Source: Liquidambar formosana (lineage: Eukaryota > Streptophyta > Magnoliopsida > Saxifragales > Altingiaceae). Taken from it: 64,000 nucleotides of DNA. Positions 12,501 through 26,000 of the stretch are shown here, piece by piece. How positions within the stretch are numbered: the first letter of the stretch is position 1; every line of letters starts with the position of its first letter. The stretch lies in assembly GCA_039720395.1 (NCBI GenBank), contig CM077831.1, positions 31,535,695-31,599,694 on the forward strand, read 5' to 3'. The position numbers were made by a program, and so were the translations under genes. The notes beneath the pieces are model-generated. The model was not told where the DNA came from. It saw only the letters and a program-made list of their open reading frames with translations, and ran no database searches.

Positions 12501-15500
12501 AGGTGGCGTTTGAAGCTTTATAATACATGTACTAGCATGCACATGATACGAGCAAAGGAGAATTTCATGCATAACGGCACATGTCCAAATCTAGATACAT
12601 GTCAACCCCCATTCAACACATTTGTTGTACATGCAGTAGTCTATTTGCAGGTCCAATAAGATCTTAACACCTTTGTGACACATGTCATCACTATTGTCAA
12701 CCATCCAATTACTCTTTTACCATTTGGTCATAATAAAGGAAGAGATTTAGAGAGAATAGGAGACATAGAAAGAAAAAGGCAAAGAAAAGGAAGGAACTAA
12801 GAGAAAGATGAGAAAAAGAATTTGTAGAGGCAAGAGCCTTTTTTTGATAAGGTGTAGAGGCAAGAGCTTTGGACTAGCAAATTTAACTACAAAATCTTTA
12901 CTGTTGTATTGCTATAATTTATGGGTTAGCCACAGCTTCCGTAGGCATCAAAACTTGCAAAATTTTTAGTATTTTACCACAGACATACGATTTTGAAAGC
13001 ATATGTTTATAAAAATTCATTTTATGGAGCTCATAAAATTTGAACTTGTTTTTATATTTCATGCTTCAAAATTTGGGAGATGATGAGGACAATATTCCAA
13101 AATCATTTATCAGAATTCTTGAAATAATCAGATTACATGGTCTTACCTCCACAATGGAGCTTTCCTGCCATAAGTGAGAAAAACTTATTACGCCCACAAA
13201 TCCGTTCGCAATGTTTAACACCTAAAAGATAAACTTATTTGGGATGTGCTTTTGTAACATGAATTAGAAAAAGTATGATTTTATGGCATTATCATCACAA
13301 CCTAACCAAAGTTACTTGTTTTATAAAATAAAAAATTAAACAAAAAAAGGAGGAAAATAAAATTTCATACGCACGTTTTCCCTTGATCAATGAAGAACTC
13401 AATCTGGGGGGACTCTGCTTGGCTTTCAAACAAAATGCCAACTCACGGAGTTTAGATTTGATTTCTTTTCGTATGTGAGCAGTTCCATCTCTTCGAAATG
13501 GAATCGCCTTCTTTTGAGGCTCCCAATAATAAGATTTCAACCAATCAAGTGCCTGAAATTATCAACAACAGATATGATATATATATGTTTTACTTTCAAA
13601 ATTCCACAAGGACTACTCCAGAAATTACTAAAAAGTCAAGAAACCACAATTCACACGATTCACAAAGGAGAAGAGGAATGACCACACAAGGTGAGTAGTT
13701 TAGGACATGTTAAACAACTTTTATAAGTAAAAATATAAAATTTTAAGACCACCTACCAAAGAAAGCATACAACGTTTTTTGTCATTTTAAAGCCCTCTTT
13801 GTCTTCAAGCTTTCAATCAAACATTGTTAAGATTTCATAAAAATTTAAGACCTAACGACACTTCACTCAATTGAGCAAAGTCCCAAGTGGGACTCTCCTA
13901 AAACAGAACCGATTTCCAGGGTCCTTCCAAGCCGCTTCATCTATCTGCTCAAAACAGTTGGCCTGGACATGAGCAGGTCAGCGAAAGGAACTCACTTTCA
14001 AAATGTTAGGTGCATCCTTGAATCCAGTAAATGATTCTCTTCGGCTCCATTTGTTTCGATGGAAACAAAATAAAAAACTGTGTTAATGGCTGCCCTGCCA
14101 GTGGATGAGGCAGCTGTACTTTGATTATTATTATTTTTTTTTAAACAAGGAACTCCTTATGGGTAAACCCTGGACCCATGCAAGACCCCACAACCCACAT
14201 GCACTAGTTAACGCAAGGCCCATGAGAACAATGAAACCTTGCGAGGATGCCGTCAAGGGGTTGGCAACCGCTTCCTAAGGCGTGGTCCCTTGCCAACTGA
14301 GCTACCCCTTAGGGTTAGCATGTACTTATGATTTTATATTGGTAAGCTACATCATTGATGAATTTCCATGACTTGAAATAAATTAAGATGGTATGTCCTT
14401 ATAATTCCTGGAAATGGCATCTCAAAACTGAGAAAAGAATGCCGACATGTTTGACTGGATGCAAATGCTTACCATTAAATAACTAATAAGTATCTAAGAA
14501 GAACGAGTTGAAAAAAAAAATACCAGAATAGAAAAGAACAAAGAAAACCTGAATTGAAGCAAGACGAACCAGCCGAAGCGAGGGGAGATCACGGTGAGAA
14601 CCCTCTACAAACATGGACACATCAAAGAAAAAACCACACTTAGTCACATTTTTAAGCCATACTGGGAAAAAGTATGACAAAATTTTGAACAGCAGATCAA
14701 TAATATACATTTTACAACCACTGGCCTTGCATGGCCTACTACAATCTCACTGTCTTCCTAGTTCAGGGTGTCTAAAAGGTGGAGTCTTCTGGCTCTCATA
14801 TACGGCTTAAAAGGGTGGGAATGAAAAATTAGGAATAATAACAATAAGAACTACAACAACATCAACAAGAGCAACCACATATATACCAAATAAATGCTTC
14901 AAGTTGAATTTGCTTACCATGACGAATATCAATCAGCATACGTGGAATACCCATCATATCAGCAGCCTCAGCAATTGATACCTCTGTTTTCTTACGTGTC
15001 TTCTCAACCACACCGTTCACGAACCTTAAAAAATGAGATTAAAGTGTGTTTACCAGAAATTATATTGGGGCAAAAACTATGACATAAAAACGGGCTCACA
15101 TGCACACACACATATAGTGCAATGATATTTATTCAACCTTCACAATGAAGCCCAAATTCATGTCAAAGGCTTCATATGTGGTCAGAGCCAAGTTGCTACA
15201 GCACATTCAGGAACCATCACAATTCCTAAGCGTGTGACTGGAGAATCGTAATTATGCTCTATTTTTTCATAAATCCTATTCTTCACCATCTATTTCATAG
15301 AATCAAAAATTATAATCCAGTCTTGAACAAGGTGCTGAGAGCCCTACTACTATAGCTATATTCAATTGGCCTCAACCATATGGTGCTGAACAAAATTTTA
15401 TCCTTTTTGTTCTTCCCCGGATCTTAAGATTAAGACAACAATTAGTGATATTCACACTACTTCCTTGATTCTAATCCCAATGTTGGTAATGTTGCTATTA

Positions 15501-16863
15501 AGTCCAATGTGTCTGCTCTACGGTGGTAGTGTTTAGGGGTGAAAGAAAACCGACCAAACCGCATAAACTGGACCAGACCAGACCTGAACCGGTTTTTCGG
15601 TGTTTGGGTGGTTTTCATAGTTCATACTCATAATGGGCTGTTTGGTTTGTAAAATTGCATTATTTTCGGTTTCAGTTAATAGAAAATTTTACTGAGTAGT
15701 GTTTTCTTGGTCACTTTTGTTAAGATCCTTGAAACCATCAGTTCAATTCTAAAGTTCTTTGTTCAAGAGAGGCCACGAGGCCTCTTACTTACATAAGCAT
15801 CATATAGTAATGAACACATAGACTTTTGACGTCAGATTTCAACTTCAGTTTGATTTTTAACAAGTTCTCAATCACAGCAAATGAGCTTTCCACTCCAGCT
15901 AACAATAGTGTTTAGAAGAATTATCTTCATACTCAAAAAGGCTAAAAATGTTGGAATCCTCTTTCCTATCATTTCATTGTTCGTACGGATGCATCTCTAT
16001 GGAAAGTACATTTTCCTATTCCAACAGGGGTTGTGTTAAAACCTCACCTCATAATTGCCATGCAATACAGCATGGCCAACATCTCCTCCGAGCGCGAATC
16101 ATCATTGGTTAGGTCTGCTCTACAATAAGCCAAAACAATTAAGATTATACAGTTGAAAGGTATTATACCACAATATTACAATAAAGAAACTATTTCTGAA
16201 ATTAGATCATACAGGCAGTAGAAACATAGCACAATCTGGAATAATATAACCAATTCCTAAAATGGGAAAAAAAAAAAAATCTGAAATTGGAGTACCTAAA
16301 GAAAGGATCATTCTGCTGAATTTCGATGATCGAAGCAGTGACTTCGACCACTACTGGAAGACACCCTCTGCTTCGCCATGCTGATATCTGAAACCAAATT
16401 ATGGATTGAAAGAAGCAAAGTTAGTGATTTCCTTTTTCTTTCCAATTAGCTTCTTCTTTTGTTACCCTCTACTAACCTGAAATTTATTATTCTCTCACAA
16501 AATTTCAGTCCAAACAGAATCTCTGTTTATATCTCCAGGGAAAAAAAAAAAGCATTTATTATCTTCTTTTTCACTTCGTGAAATTTCCAGAGGAAAAAAA
16601 ATATACTACCTTCTTTCTACTTTCTCGAGAGAGAAAAAAAAATTTCCGGTAAATATTTTCCCTGGACGCAAACAGAGCGATTAAGGTTTAGTACTTTTGC
16701 TTACTCGTCCGAGGGCAGAGGCAACGGAGTCCGGAGAAGAAGAGAAGAGAGCCTGTCTGACGAAGTCCCATTCGTCCCAGCTTATCCACGGGACTAATTT
16801 GTAGCCGCCCGACCAGTTTCCGACGGCTGTCGTTGTTCCGTCAAACCCTAGCAGTGAATCCAT
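9536..16863 (-). CDS. LAS1: LAS1-like family protein (pre-rRNA ITS2 processing)
   Basis: Las1 family proteins carry a HEPN nuclease domain and, in yeast and animals, cut the ITS2 spacer of pre-rRNA with the Grc3 kinase; a nuclear role in 60S maturation is inferred here. Nine coding exons: 16863-16705, 16387-16296, 16119-16048, 15024-14918, 14604-14549, 13552-13375, 13221-13147, 11734-11443, 10395-9536. The N-terminal Las1 signature is clear: YKLVPWISWDEWDFVRQALF, then AWRSRGCLPVVVEVTASIIE, then GIPRMLIDIRHEGSHRDLPS, which holds the HEPN-type R-x4-6-H motif (RHEGSH). The long last exon codes a diverged, charged tail. The start at 16863 (MDSLLGF) was preferred to the in-frame ATG at 16872 by family N-terminus. 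Phase shows one surplus base in the eighth exon near 11558-11572, which would truncate the protein. Corrected length is about 629 residues. Confidence 0.88.
10396..11442 (-). other. Last LAS1 intron
   Basis: This AT-rich intron runs between the exons ending at 11443 and starting at 10395. It has a poly(A) run near 11088-11104. I see no further gene or clear transposon in it. Confidence 0.6.
12080..12299. mobile_element. ~220-bp MITE in a LAS1 intron
   Basis: The termini are inverted copies: left CTCTATTTGGTTCATGG and right CCATGAACCAAATAGAG, a perfect 17-base match extending into TTTTA/TAAAA. The interior is purine-rich on one side and non-coding. The CTNTTTGGTT end type is typical of plant hAT-like MITEs. 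It sits in the 1.4-kb intron between exons 13147 and 11734. No exact target duplication was seen. Confidence 0.75.
14122..14320 (-). mobile_element. tRNA-derived SINE in a LAS1 intron
   Basis: On the minus strand the element starts near GGGGTAGCTCAGTTGG, which contains a textbook RNA polymerase III box A (TAGCTCAGTTGG). A weaker box-B-like GGTTTCATTGTTC follows. The 3' end is an A-rich tail with AAT repeats. The heptamer TGTACTT flanks both sides (14115-14121 and 14321-14327), consistent with a target-site duplication. It lies between LAS1 exons 14549 and 13552, in the same orientation as the host gene. Box B is degenerate, so this copy may be transcriptionally dead. Confidence 0.75.
15537..15660. 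repeat. Fragment of an AGGGGTG / AACCG-rich repeat
   Basis: The segment opens with TTTAGGGGTGAAAGAAAACCG and continues with repeated ACCGG/ACCAGACC words, resembling the ends of the TAGGGGTG elements at 50615 and 62620. No matching second end was found, so it is probably a truncated relative. It lies in the LAS1 intron between 15024 and 16048. Confidence 0.4.
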
Positions 16864-17150
16864 TGGAAACACACTTTGAGCTCCAAAGAGAAGGAATGAA
16901 ACCCTAGAGAGAGGTAGAGAGGTCTATCACATATCGTAACAACGAAGTCCCATTCGATGAAGCCGACTGGTGAATCTTTGGGGAAAGGTGGATGATGGTA
17001 TCCTATAACGAGGATGGGGTGGGGTTTTGGAGTGCTTTGCCAGAGAAGGGAGATCGCGACGATAACGACTTGTGCCTCTTTCTTCGTGATCGGCTGCAAA
17101 TGGCATGGTTGTAATTTGCTTAAAAATGTAAAATGAGGGTATTTTTGTCA
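16864..17150 (-). promoter_or_regulatory. LAS1 5' leader and proximal promoter
   Basis: Sequence immediately upstream of the LAS1 start codon. It is less AT-rich than its surroundings and contains a CCTAGAG-like leader before TTTCCAATGG. No leader intron was evident. Several overlapping short frames on the minus strand here read into the first exon but are not conserved-looking. Confidence 0.4.
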
Positions 17151-18619
17151 CTACGGATAAAAAAGGATTATCACAAAAGTGTTTTTTTTTTTTAGTCTAT
17201 GGCAAAAGAACTCTTATACTATAAGACTATAACAAAAAGTATCCTTTTTTTTTTCTTTTTTATTTTTTTGCTACATGATAAGAGTGTACACATGGCTACA
17301 AACACTAAAGTATAATCGAAATCAAAACTTCTACAAATCTCACCCCCTTGTTGAAGCTAGACATGTCAAACAAAAAATTATCCGGATTACTAAAATTGGT
17401 CACATGTCTTATATTTTTACCATGTTTTCACTTTATTAGAATTGTGAAACCAACACAAAATAAATGAATAAAAAAAATTCTTTAATTTGCAGTGGAAATC
17501 TGTGCCCCAAATCTATCTATCTATCTATATATATATATATATATATTTTTTCCTTGGAACATGTAAAAACATGATACTCAACTCTATTGCTAATGGAAGA
17601 CCCTTTTCAAAAAACACATAAATCCCACTAGGCCACGAAGTCAATGGCATCCCACTACATAAAAAAATTAGAAGAAGAATTGTTCTTCTCATTGAATGGT
17701 CTTTCTCTAATTCTAAATCGTACATTTTTTTGTTATTATTTTTTCCCTTTTTTCTTTTGGGTTTGTAGGGGTTGACCAGGGTGACCCCAAGAAAGAAGGT
17801 GTACTTGATTATTGTTGTGCGGAGTAAAAATCCCACAAGAGAATGCTTCTCCAAGCATGTAACCTAATATCTCAGCTTTCTCAGGAGGTGAATAAAAAAC
17901 CCCACAATTTTCACATTCAGCTTTTGAGTCCCCTTTGTGGCCTTGCTTGTAAATATGGAGTTGTTAAAAGATCAGACAAAGGCAATCTTTCCTGAAACTT
18001 GTTAGGAAATTCACCAAAATATTTCAATAAAAATTAGGAAATTCATTTAAATGCAAAAGAATCAAATTGAATAAATTGAACAATAAAAATATTCATTGGT
18101 TAACTCAGAGTTCAATGTAACTATCAGTAAAAATTACTAATTTCTAACAGCTGTTGGGGAGCTAAAATTACAATAGCTATGTTAAACACAAACAAAGAAA
18201 TAAAAATAAAACAAAACCAATTACAGTTCCTCATGAAAATCAGAAGAAACATGGATTGTAGAATTGATACCGATGGTAACAAAGAAGTCAGATAATTCCC
18301 GATTAAATAGTCACCCAGACGAGGAACAGGCGACAGAATCTAATTCAGATGGATAACTTTAACACCAGGATTTAGATCAGCACTTGGACCTCCAGAAATG
18401 TACAGTTGAGGGATTCTGAGATTTCAAGGATAGGGCAAAAGCTGCTGCAACACCAACTGCTTCCCTTTAATTCCATCCTGTCTCTTTGACGAACTCAAAA
18501 CTCGTAGTCAATAATACATAATGTGCCTTTGTTCACAAACTATACAAATTATGAAGGAAGAACTTGCTCAAACTCGCCATATTCAGATTTAGGGCATCAA
18601 AAGCAATCTCCAGCAACTC
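17151..18619. other. Intergenic DNA between LAS1 and GCP5-like
   Basis: No gene recognised. It contains T-runs, a copy of a dispersed repeat (about 17265-17375) related to copies near 61806 and 62460, and a CTAT/TA microsatellite at 17512-17546. The GCP5-like 3' UTR is expected in the last few hundred bases before 18620. Confidence 0.5.
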
Positions 18620-18853
18620 TCAACCGTCTGCTCGGACTGGGAAGGCCTTCCCCAGCCTAGAAGCAACAGTTTCAGAGCCAGGGGCAGTAATCAAGTTTCC
18701 ACTATCAGACATATAGAAGTAGTTGTAGTTAATCCTAGTAACCAAATCTGCCAAATGAGGAAAGTGCCCCACATTGAGCTTGAAAGATAGGACCTGCATA
18801 GTCAGGAGACGAGGTGTATAATTTACTCGTCCATTTCCATGTACTATACATAC

Positions 18854-18890
<37 letters not shown>

Positions 18891-20031
18891 GGGATAGGAT
18901 CCAGGGACACAAAGAAAAACACAAATTTTGACACAAAACTGGAGTCCTTGGATTTAAAAAGATCCAAAGGTGGAGATTTGTGCTGACATGGGTGTCACTT
19001 AAGTGAATGATGAGGTGGAGCTGACATGGCACAATTAAAAATAATAAAAAGAAATTATGCCTTCTCCACAAAAGGCAAAACCTAATCTCTTTAACTCTCG
19101 TTCACATTCCTAAGGTATATTAAACGACAAAGGGACGACATTGACGGCTGGACGACAGCGACAACGACGACAAAGGCTAGACGACGGCAAAGGAGTCGTT
19201 GACGGTGGCAACGCGACTGTTTCTCCTTACTTTCCTCTCACCAAACCCTAGCTTTGGATTCAAACATACGTAGGAGGTGAGACGACAACGATAGCGTACC
19301 TCTTATCTCTTCTTCTAGTTAAGATCTATGAAGCAGAACGTCATTAGGATGACGGTAAGACAACGGATCCTCTTAGAGTAGAAGAACCAATCTTTGATGG
19401 AACTGTTTTTGGTGTATTGCATACTGTTATGAAAATAATTTTTTTTTAGAATTTGATCTATTTTTTCTCTTGTATTTCCTCAAATTTGTTCACTATAACC
19501 CCATCAAAAAATTAATTGTTCGCAGTAATATGGATTCTTTCCTCATCTTTTGGTGTTCTTTCATTTTTTTTCTCTTTAAAATGTTAATTGAGTGGTTCAT
19601 CTCCATCGTTGTATTTTTTTCCCTATTTGCTAGTTGCTTTCCTTTTCCTTAGAGGTAGCAATTGTAGAAACTTTGCATTTTGATAATTTAAAATGAAAAA
19701 AAAAAAATCAATTTTAAGTCTTTGAACTAATGATTACTTTAACAAATTATTTAAAAATTTTAATTTTTTCAGTTGATATGAAAAAAAAAAAAAAAAAAAC
19801 ATATGGAAGAGAATACGTGATTTTAACTTGAAATTTGATTTTGGCTTTGGCTTTTTTTGTTTTTAAATAAATAAATATTGTGCCATGTTGGCTCCACCTC
19901 ATCAGTCACTTAAGTGACATCCATGTCAGCACAAATCTCCACCCTTGGATCTCTTTAAATCCAAGGGTTTAGGTTTTGTGTCAAAATTTGTGTTTTACTT
20001 TGTGTCCCTGGATCCTATCCCATATATATAT

Positions 20032-20078
<47 letters not shown>

Positions 20079-23000
20079 TATATGCATGCACACACACTCA
20101 GTGGAGGATGCAAGTTTCACAATCATATCATGCAGAGAAATAATCAAACACAACAGGGGAGGATTGAAATCTACTCTGAGAAGAAAGGCAATGCAATCAT
20201 CAAACTGTTTGTCTATTCGGTCCACTTCCATTTCACATCTGGCTTTGATGGCAGAAACTGCTCCACCGCTACTTAGCGTCTGCTGTATGGAGTAGAAATC
20301 TAGAGCTAATCCAAGAATGCTGTTAATTCGGCTTGCTATCAACGCCCACTGAATGCAAATAAGACATCAAAAAACAGTCAGCATTCCCAATTTTTCCCAA
20401 AATATCATCCATTACAAAGAAAATTCAAGCATTCAAAACAGATCGCAAGCACCCTGAGAAGTGGAGACAATTACCCACCAACTTATCTGGAACGACAAAG
20501 CATTGCCGCTGAATTGACAATAAGTAGGCCTCATGTACTTCTATGACTTCATCCAGAGATCCAGCTGCTGCCATACCTTCACAGAGTTCACGCCATGCAC
20601 TGTGATATACCTGCTCACCAAAGTGTGGTCAGAGATTGAAAATAGCTCAATTTTTTCCATAATATGAACTCAGATGCAGAATGTTACAAACACAATTTAT
20701 CAACAGCTTTTATAATGCTACTATAATTGTCATGTTACAAATAAAAAAATACAAAAATAAATATATAGCTTGAAATGTAGTTGGTAAAAGTTCATTTTTA
20801 TTTTTATCTGACAAATGTTTTCATACAATTTTTTTAGTCTGATTAACTAACATTATACAAATAATTAATTTGGGTCTTTGCATATTGAGAATATATGAAG
20901 CAGCCAAATGATATAGAAGTAGGTAGGCGAAGCAGCCAAATGATATATAGGTATACATGTATATATGAGACACATATACAAACTTGTTCAACACAGAAAA
21001 TACAAACAAACATAATTATAAAAATTTAAAACACACACACACACGCCTATATATATATATAATTGACACACAAATACAAACTTGTTCAACACAGAAAATG
21101 CACACACACATAATTATAAAGAATTTTAAATATATATATATATAGAGAGAGAGAGATTACAGATCAGTCAAAAGTTCCCTTGTCCACATCCCAGTCAGTG
21201 TCTAACGTGACACTTTTGTCCATGTCCAAAATAAAAGCCAAGTACCCATTAAAAAATGTTCTTTTAATCATCTGGGAAGGAATCTTACTCTGTCCATCAC
21301 GTAGTGGTGAAAAGCATCTACAAAATGGAGGAGTTTCTGCTCCACTAACCAATGGTGTTTACGGTTGATTGTTGTAATGCCTTTACCCTGCAAGAGGCAA
21401 ATTGAAAATATTCAGGGGCCTCACAGTATCAAACTAAATCAAAATGCCACTAATATTTGGTCAATAAAAAGCACATTGCAATAATTAATTCTCAAAATCA
21501 CATATTATCAGATCTTAAAAAATAAAATTTTATCGGATGTCACAAATATTTGGTCAAAGAAAAATGACATCATAATGATTGGTTCTCCAATTTACATATT
21601 TCACATCCTATCTACAGTTATATGACAGGATAGAGTTGGAAAAAATGGGTAAAAGAGAACCTTCCACATCCACCTCCGAGCTTTATCAAGTACGAATTTT
21701 GCACGCTTGACCTTCAACAAGAAACCCATCACCTACATCAGTCACAGAACACTTGTTAACAAGAAGGAAAGTGGATGACGATACCTCAAGTACAAAAATA
21801 GTGAAAGGGGTTACCTGGTTATACTTTTTAATTGCCTCTGTATTAGCAATAAGCTCAAGTGGCCAAGAAACCTATAGCATTCAATACACACACTTGAGAA
21901 GGAATCACAAGGGGTGGACAGAGAATAAAAAATAAGACACAATGGGCTAAACCATAAAGTAGACCTTGTAGGTGAATTTTATAGCATCAAGGCCATCAAT
22001 CCCAAATCCATGCTCACGACTTTTACGAGGAGTTGAGACAAGGGAAGGTGTATTAAGTTCCTCATTTTTGGTGATAGACACAACCAACGAATCTGGCGCA
22101 CTTAGTAGCATGCCATCAGAAGAGTTTCGGATGGATTCCTGTAGTAAATAATCACAGAGAATTACTATGACCGAAAAAGCAAGAGAAACCAAAAAATCCC
22201 AAGCAAATGTTAGCAATTAACCTCATGCAAACCGGTGTAATGGCAATTGTCTCTTGTGCAGAGTAGGGAGGAAACATCCACTAAAACCTAATAATAAACT
22301 TCCTAATCTGGTAATCATTATTCTGATCTTCACATTCATTTCATGGATGGATTCAATAAGAACCATTAACCAAAAAAAGATGGGTGTATGGACATCCTGC
22401 AGAAATTGTTCGAGTCCATCATGTTTTTAACATAGGATTTGAAATAAGTCCATTGTGTTTTAATTGCATTTCAATGAATCTTGTTTTTCATAACCTTGTT
22501 CTTACTTTATGTCAATGATCATGTTGAGGTCCTCAAATTACACAGCCAACTTGTGTGTTAAATAGCCATGCAACACACAATGGCTTGACATAATTTCCAA
22601 AGGAAAAATTATGAACAGCTAGAGAATGGAGGGACACGTAAATTTTGGTGTACAAATGGAAGGTCCTATCACCATGCATGTATGCCACGTGTCAGTATTT
22701 TTTGAACATATTATCCCAATTATCTTCCCAACAGGTGGATTACATTATAAATGCACAAGTGGGAATAAAAAATAAACAAAGTGAAAGAACAAAGACAGAA
22801 GATGATATCTATAAAAGCAAACAAAATAGGTAAGGGGAAAGAGATATGTACAATGGACAAAATTTGTAGAAAGTACCAAACATACTCATAATAAAATTTA
22901 ATGTAGGTACTTAAGAATTACATATAACATCTTATTGCATCATACTATATGATAGGATACGCCGCCCATTACATAAACAAATAAATAAAAGAGAATAGCA

Positions 23001-26000
23001 CGTCCAGAATTAGGCCCTTGCTTGTCAGATGCAAGCCTGCTCAAGGGAAAGAAGTTTTAAGTTGATAGCTACCATGAAATCTTTAGTCAAAACCAAATAT
23101 ACATGAATTCTGAAATTTATGTTAGGGCGCAAGACATGGCCCAACATAAAGCAAAATTTTTAAAACACAATAAAAAAAGAAAAAGAAAAAAAGGAAAGAG
23201 ATCCTTCTAGCATACATCGAATGGTAGGAATAACACTTTGTTCAATTAGTAATAGCACCTGTAGTATTGTGTTTAACTCAAAATCATCATCCCAGGATTC
23301 TCCCTTGTCCAGCCTATTGAAAATTACAGTCAAGAAGTGCTGCAGCAGATCACCTAAAGATAGGAAGGTTGCAATTAACATGTGAGAGGAATCTGAGATG
23401 CTTACTAACAAACATAAACCAAAATAATTGAAGTTCAATGTAATCAGAAGATACCTGAACCTAGCAAGTAAATAGCACGCAACACCCCAAGCTCATCCAT
23501 CAATCTCCAGTCATTCATTAACTTTGACAATATATGCCTGCCGATATAATCCACCTATGATATGTAGAAGCGAAAATTTTTAATACACACAGCATACTTG
23601 ACACATAAAGTATCTGTAGATGCATTTGAGCTACTTACCTGCTTCTTAATGTAGACAATAAGGCATTCCTGCAATATAACCACAGGAAGTGGAGTAGCCT
23701 TTGGTTCAACACTTTGAATCCAGCTGAGAACTCTTGATGGAAGGGTGCTATTTTTCTGGAAAGGTAAGAGCTCTGACATATTGAGGTCCTCCTGTTTCAT
23801 AATTGCAAATGAGTTTCAGAAGTATTCATAGGAAATACTACAAAGCTATAGCTACTATACCACTTCGAGAACGATCAATCTAGCAGTACCTGAAAGGAAG
23901 GAAGAACAGTCGGAAAGGGAAACAAGTCTTCCAGAAGCTTTGTGTCATCCTGCAAACGAAGGTATTCAGATTCACCAAATTGGAAACCAAAAGCATAATT
24001 TGTCCCTCCAGATGCAAAAGATGGTGCACTCTTCCCACAGAAAATAGCCTTTCGTAAGGACTCATCATTCAAAGAAGGGAGAAAGAAATTTCTAGATAAG
24101 TTCAATTTACTCCAAGCATCCCTATTCTTGTTAAGAAACGTTTGGCACACAGTTAAAACTGGATTTTCTGAACAGAACAACCTTAGAAAGGGCAACTCAT
24201 CTACATCTCCTGCAGCCATATTCTCTTCCTTTGTGTCATAACAATCATTTGGATCCTTATGTTTAGATTCCAAATCAATCTCCCTTTTCTGTAACAATGT
24301 ATCAACAAAGAACTTAAACCAAATCTTCTCTGAGCATGTAAAAGCGGACAAGCTCTCACCATTTCTGTTTTTCATTTTTTGTTTGCTCACAGAGGATTCA
24401 AACAAAGAGACGAGCTTTTGGTCACACGAGTCATCTTGACAAAAATATTTAGAGATGTGATCACCATGACCTATAAGACCTGCTAACGACACACAGAAAA
24501 CCTCAGACAAGGTTAACCCCGCTATGCTCTGCCCATGAATAAGCTTACTCAAATCACTACCATCATTAGAGCTTCCAAAACTATCAATCTCATGATCATT
24601 CCCTCTGCCAGATACCACTGAAAATATCGTTGTCGGAACATGCCGGATCAATTGCAATGACTTTCCTGCAGAAACAATTGACTTTGCTATGTCCTTAATA
24701 AACAAAGGACAAACTTGAAGGTCTCCATCACTTCGCTCTTTTCCTTTAATAGAGCTAGACATAGAGGATTCCTTTTCAGCCATTTCCTTCTTGTCAGTTT
24801 TTAAAGGTACACTGATCACTGGAACAATTTATGGCAGGGAGATCAACATCTAACTTCCGATACTGTATTGGTCTCAATAGATAGCTCTTCTCCCAGAACT
24901 CAGCCTCATAAATGGACATGGCTTTGTTAGCATAAAAGAACATCTGCAAAGAATACAAATATAAACAACACAGCATTACAGAGACCATCTACTAACAAAA
25001 GAAAGAAATTACTCGTGAAGTTAAACCATTCATCGATACTCAATACTACCCAAATAATTTGCAAAATAAAATTATAATTTCAATGGTACATATATCAGAA
25101 ACATATCACAGGCAAGCATTCAACTAAGGAGGGGTGGTGAGGGTGCTAAATGTGATTGGTGTCATCATATGCAGTTGCGCAGACAAAAGGGGAACAGGGG
25201 TGTAAAACCCTTACATTCAGTTGTTGCACAAAGGTAATTTCTTCTGTCATCTAATATAGAGTTAATTCCAAGGTTCCTCGGGCCCAAGAAATAACACGAA
25301 CAATTTCAAACTTTAGGATATTGAGTTTCAAACACCTTACCTCCTCAAAAGGATCATCAAGTGTTCCTTCATAAAGCCAGGAATCGAGAAGCTCAACATA
25401 TGGGAGTAAACTTCCAACAAATATATAAAGTAACATCAGATACGCTTCCTCCTGAATTAGCATAACTTCAGAATTTGAATTATGTAAACCAAGAGAACAC
25501 AGTAAATCAAATCTCAAACACAATGCGCTGCCAAAAAGGTTTTAACAACCTCACCACCTTGCACGAGACAAACTTCATTCAGCTTCTTGTAAAGATGGTC
25601 AAGGACATGAACAGCCATTTCAGCAGCTGGAACAGAAGAACCAGGCTCAAACCATACTTGGGGAATGGCCCCATGCACTATTTGCCATAGATATTCAGCC
25701 CCTGAGCAAAGACTAAACTAAAACACGTATCATCAGCAATTTGCAAAAAATAAATAAAATAGAAGAAAGAATTGAGCCCATGACTGTGCATTGCCCAACG
25801 AACTACACATTAAAACTAGAAGAAAACTAGCTTGACGAACTTCCAATGATATTAACTCTGGACAGCATGGTTCAAAACTCTACGATCACTCACATTACAA
25901 ATCCCGAATTCGACTAAATTTACAAGCTAACTTATACAAACCTTGATAAAGAACTTGCCAATCCCAGCAGGGTCGGAGTGGTTACAGTGTCATTGCTTAT

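Noticed and set aside
18620..20342. Frames with long Ile-Tyr or Tyr-Ile runs
   Set aside because: They are translations of the TA microsatellites flanking the TIR element.
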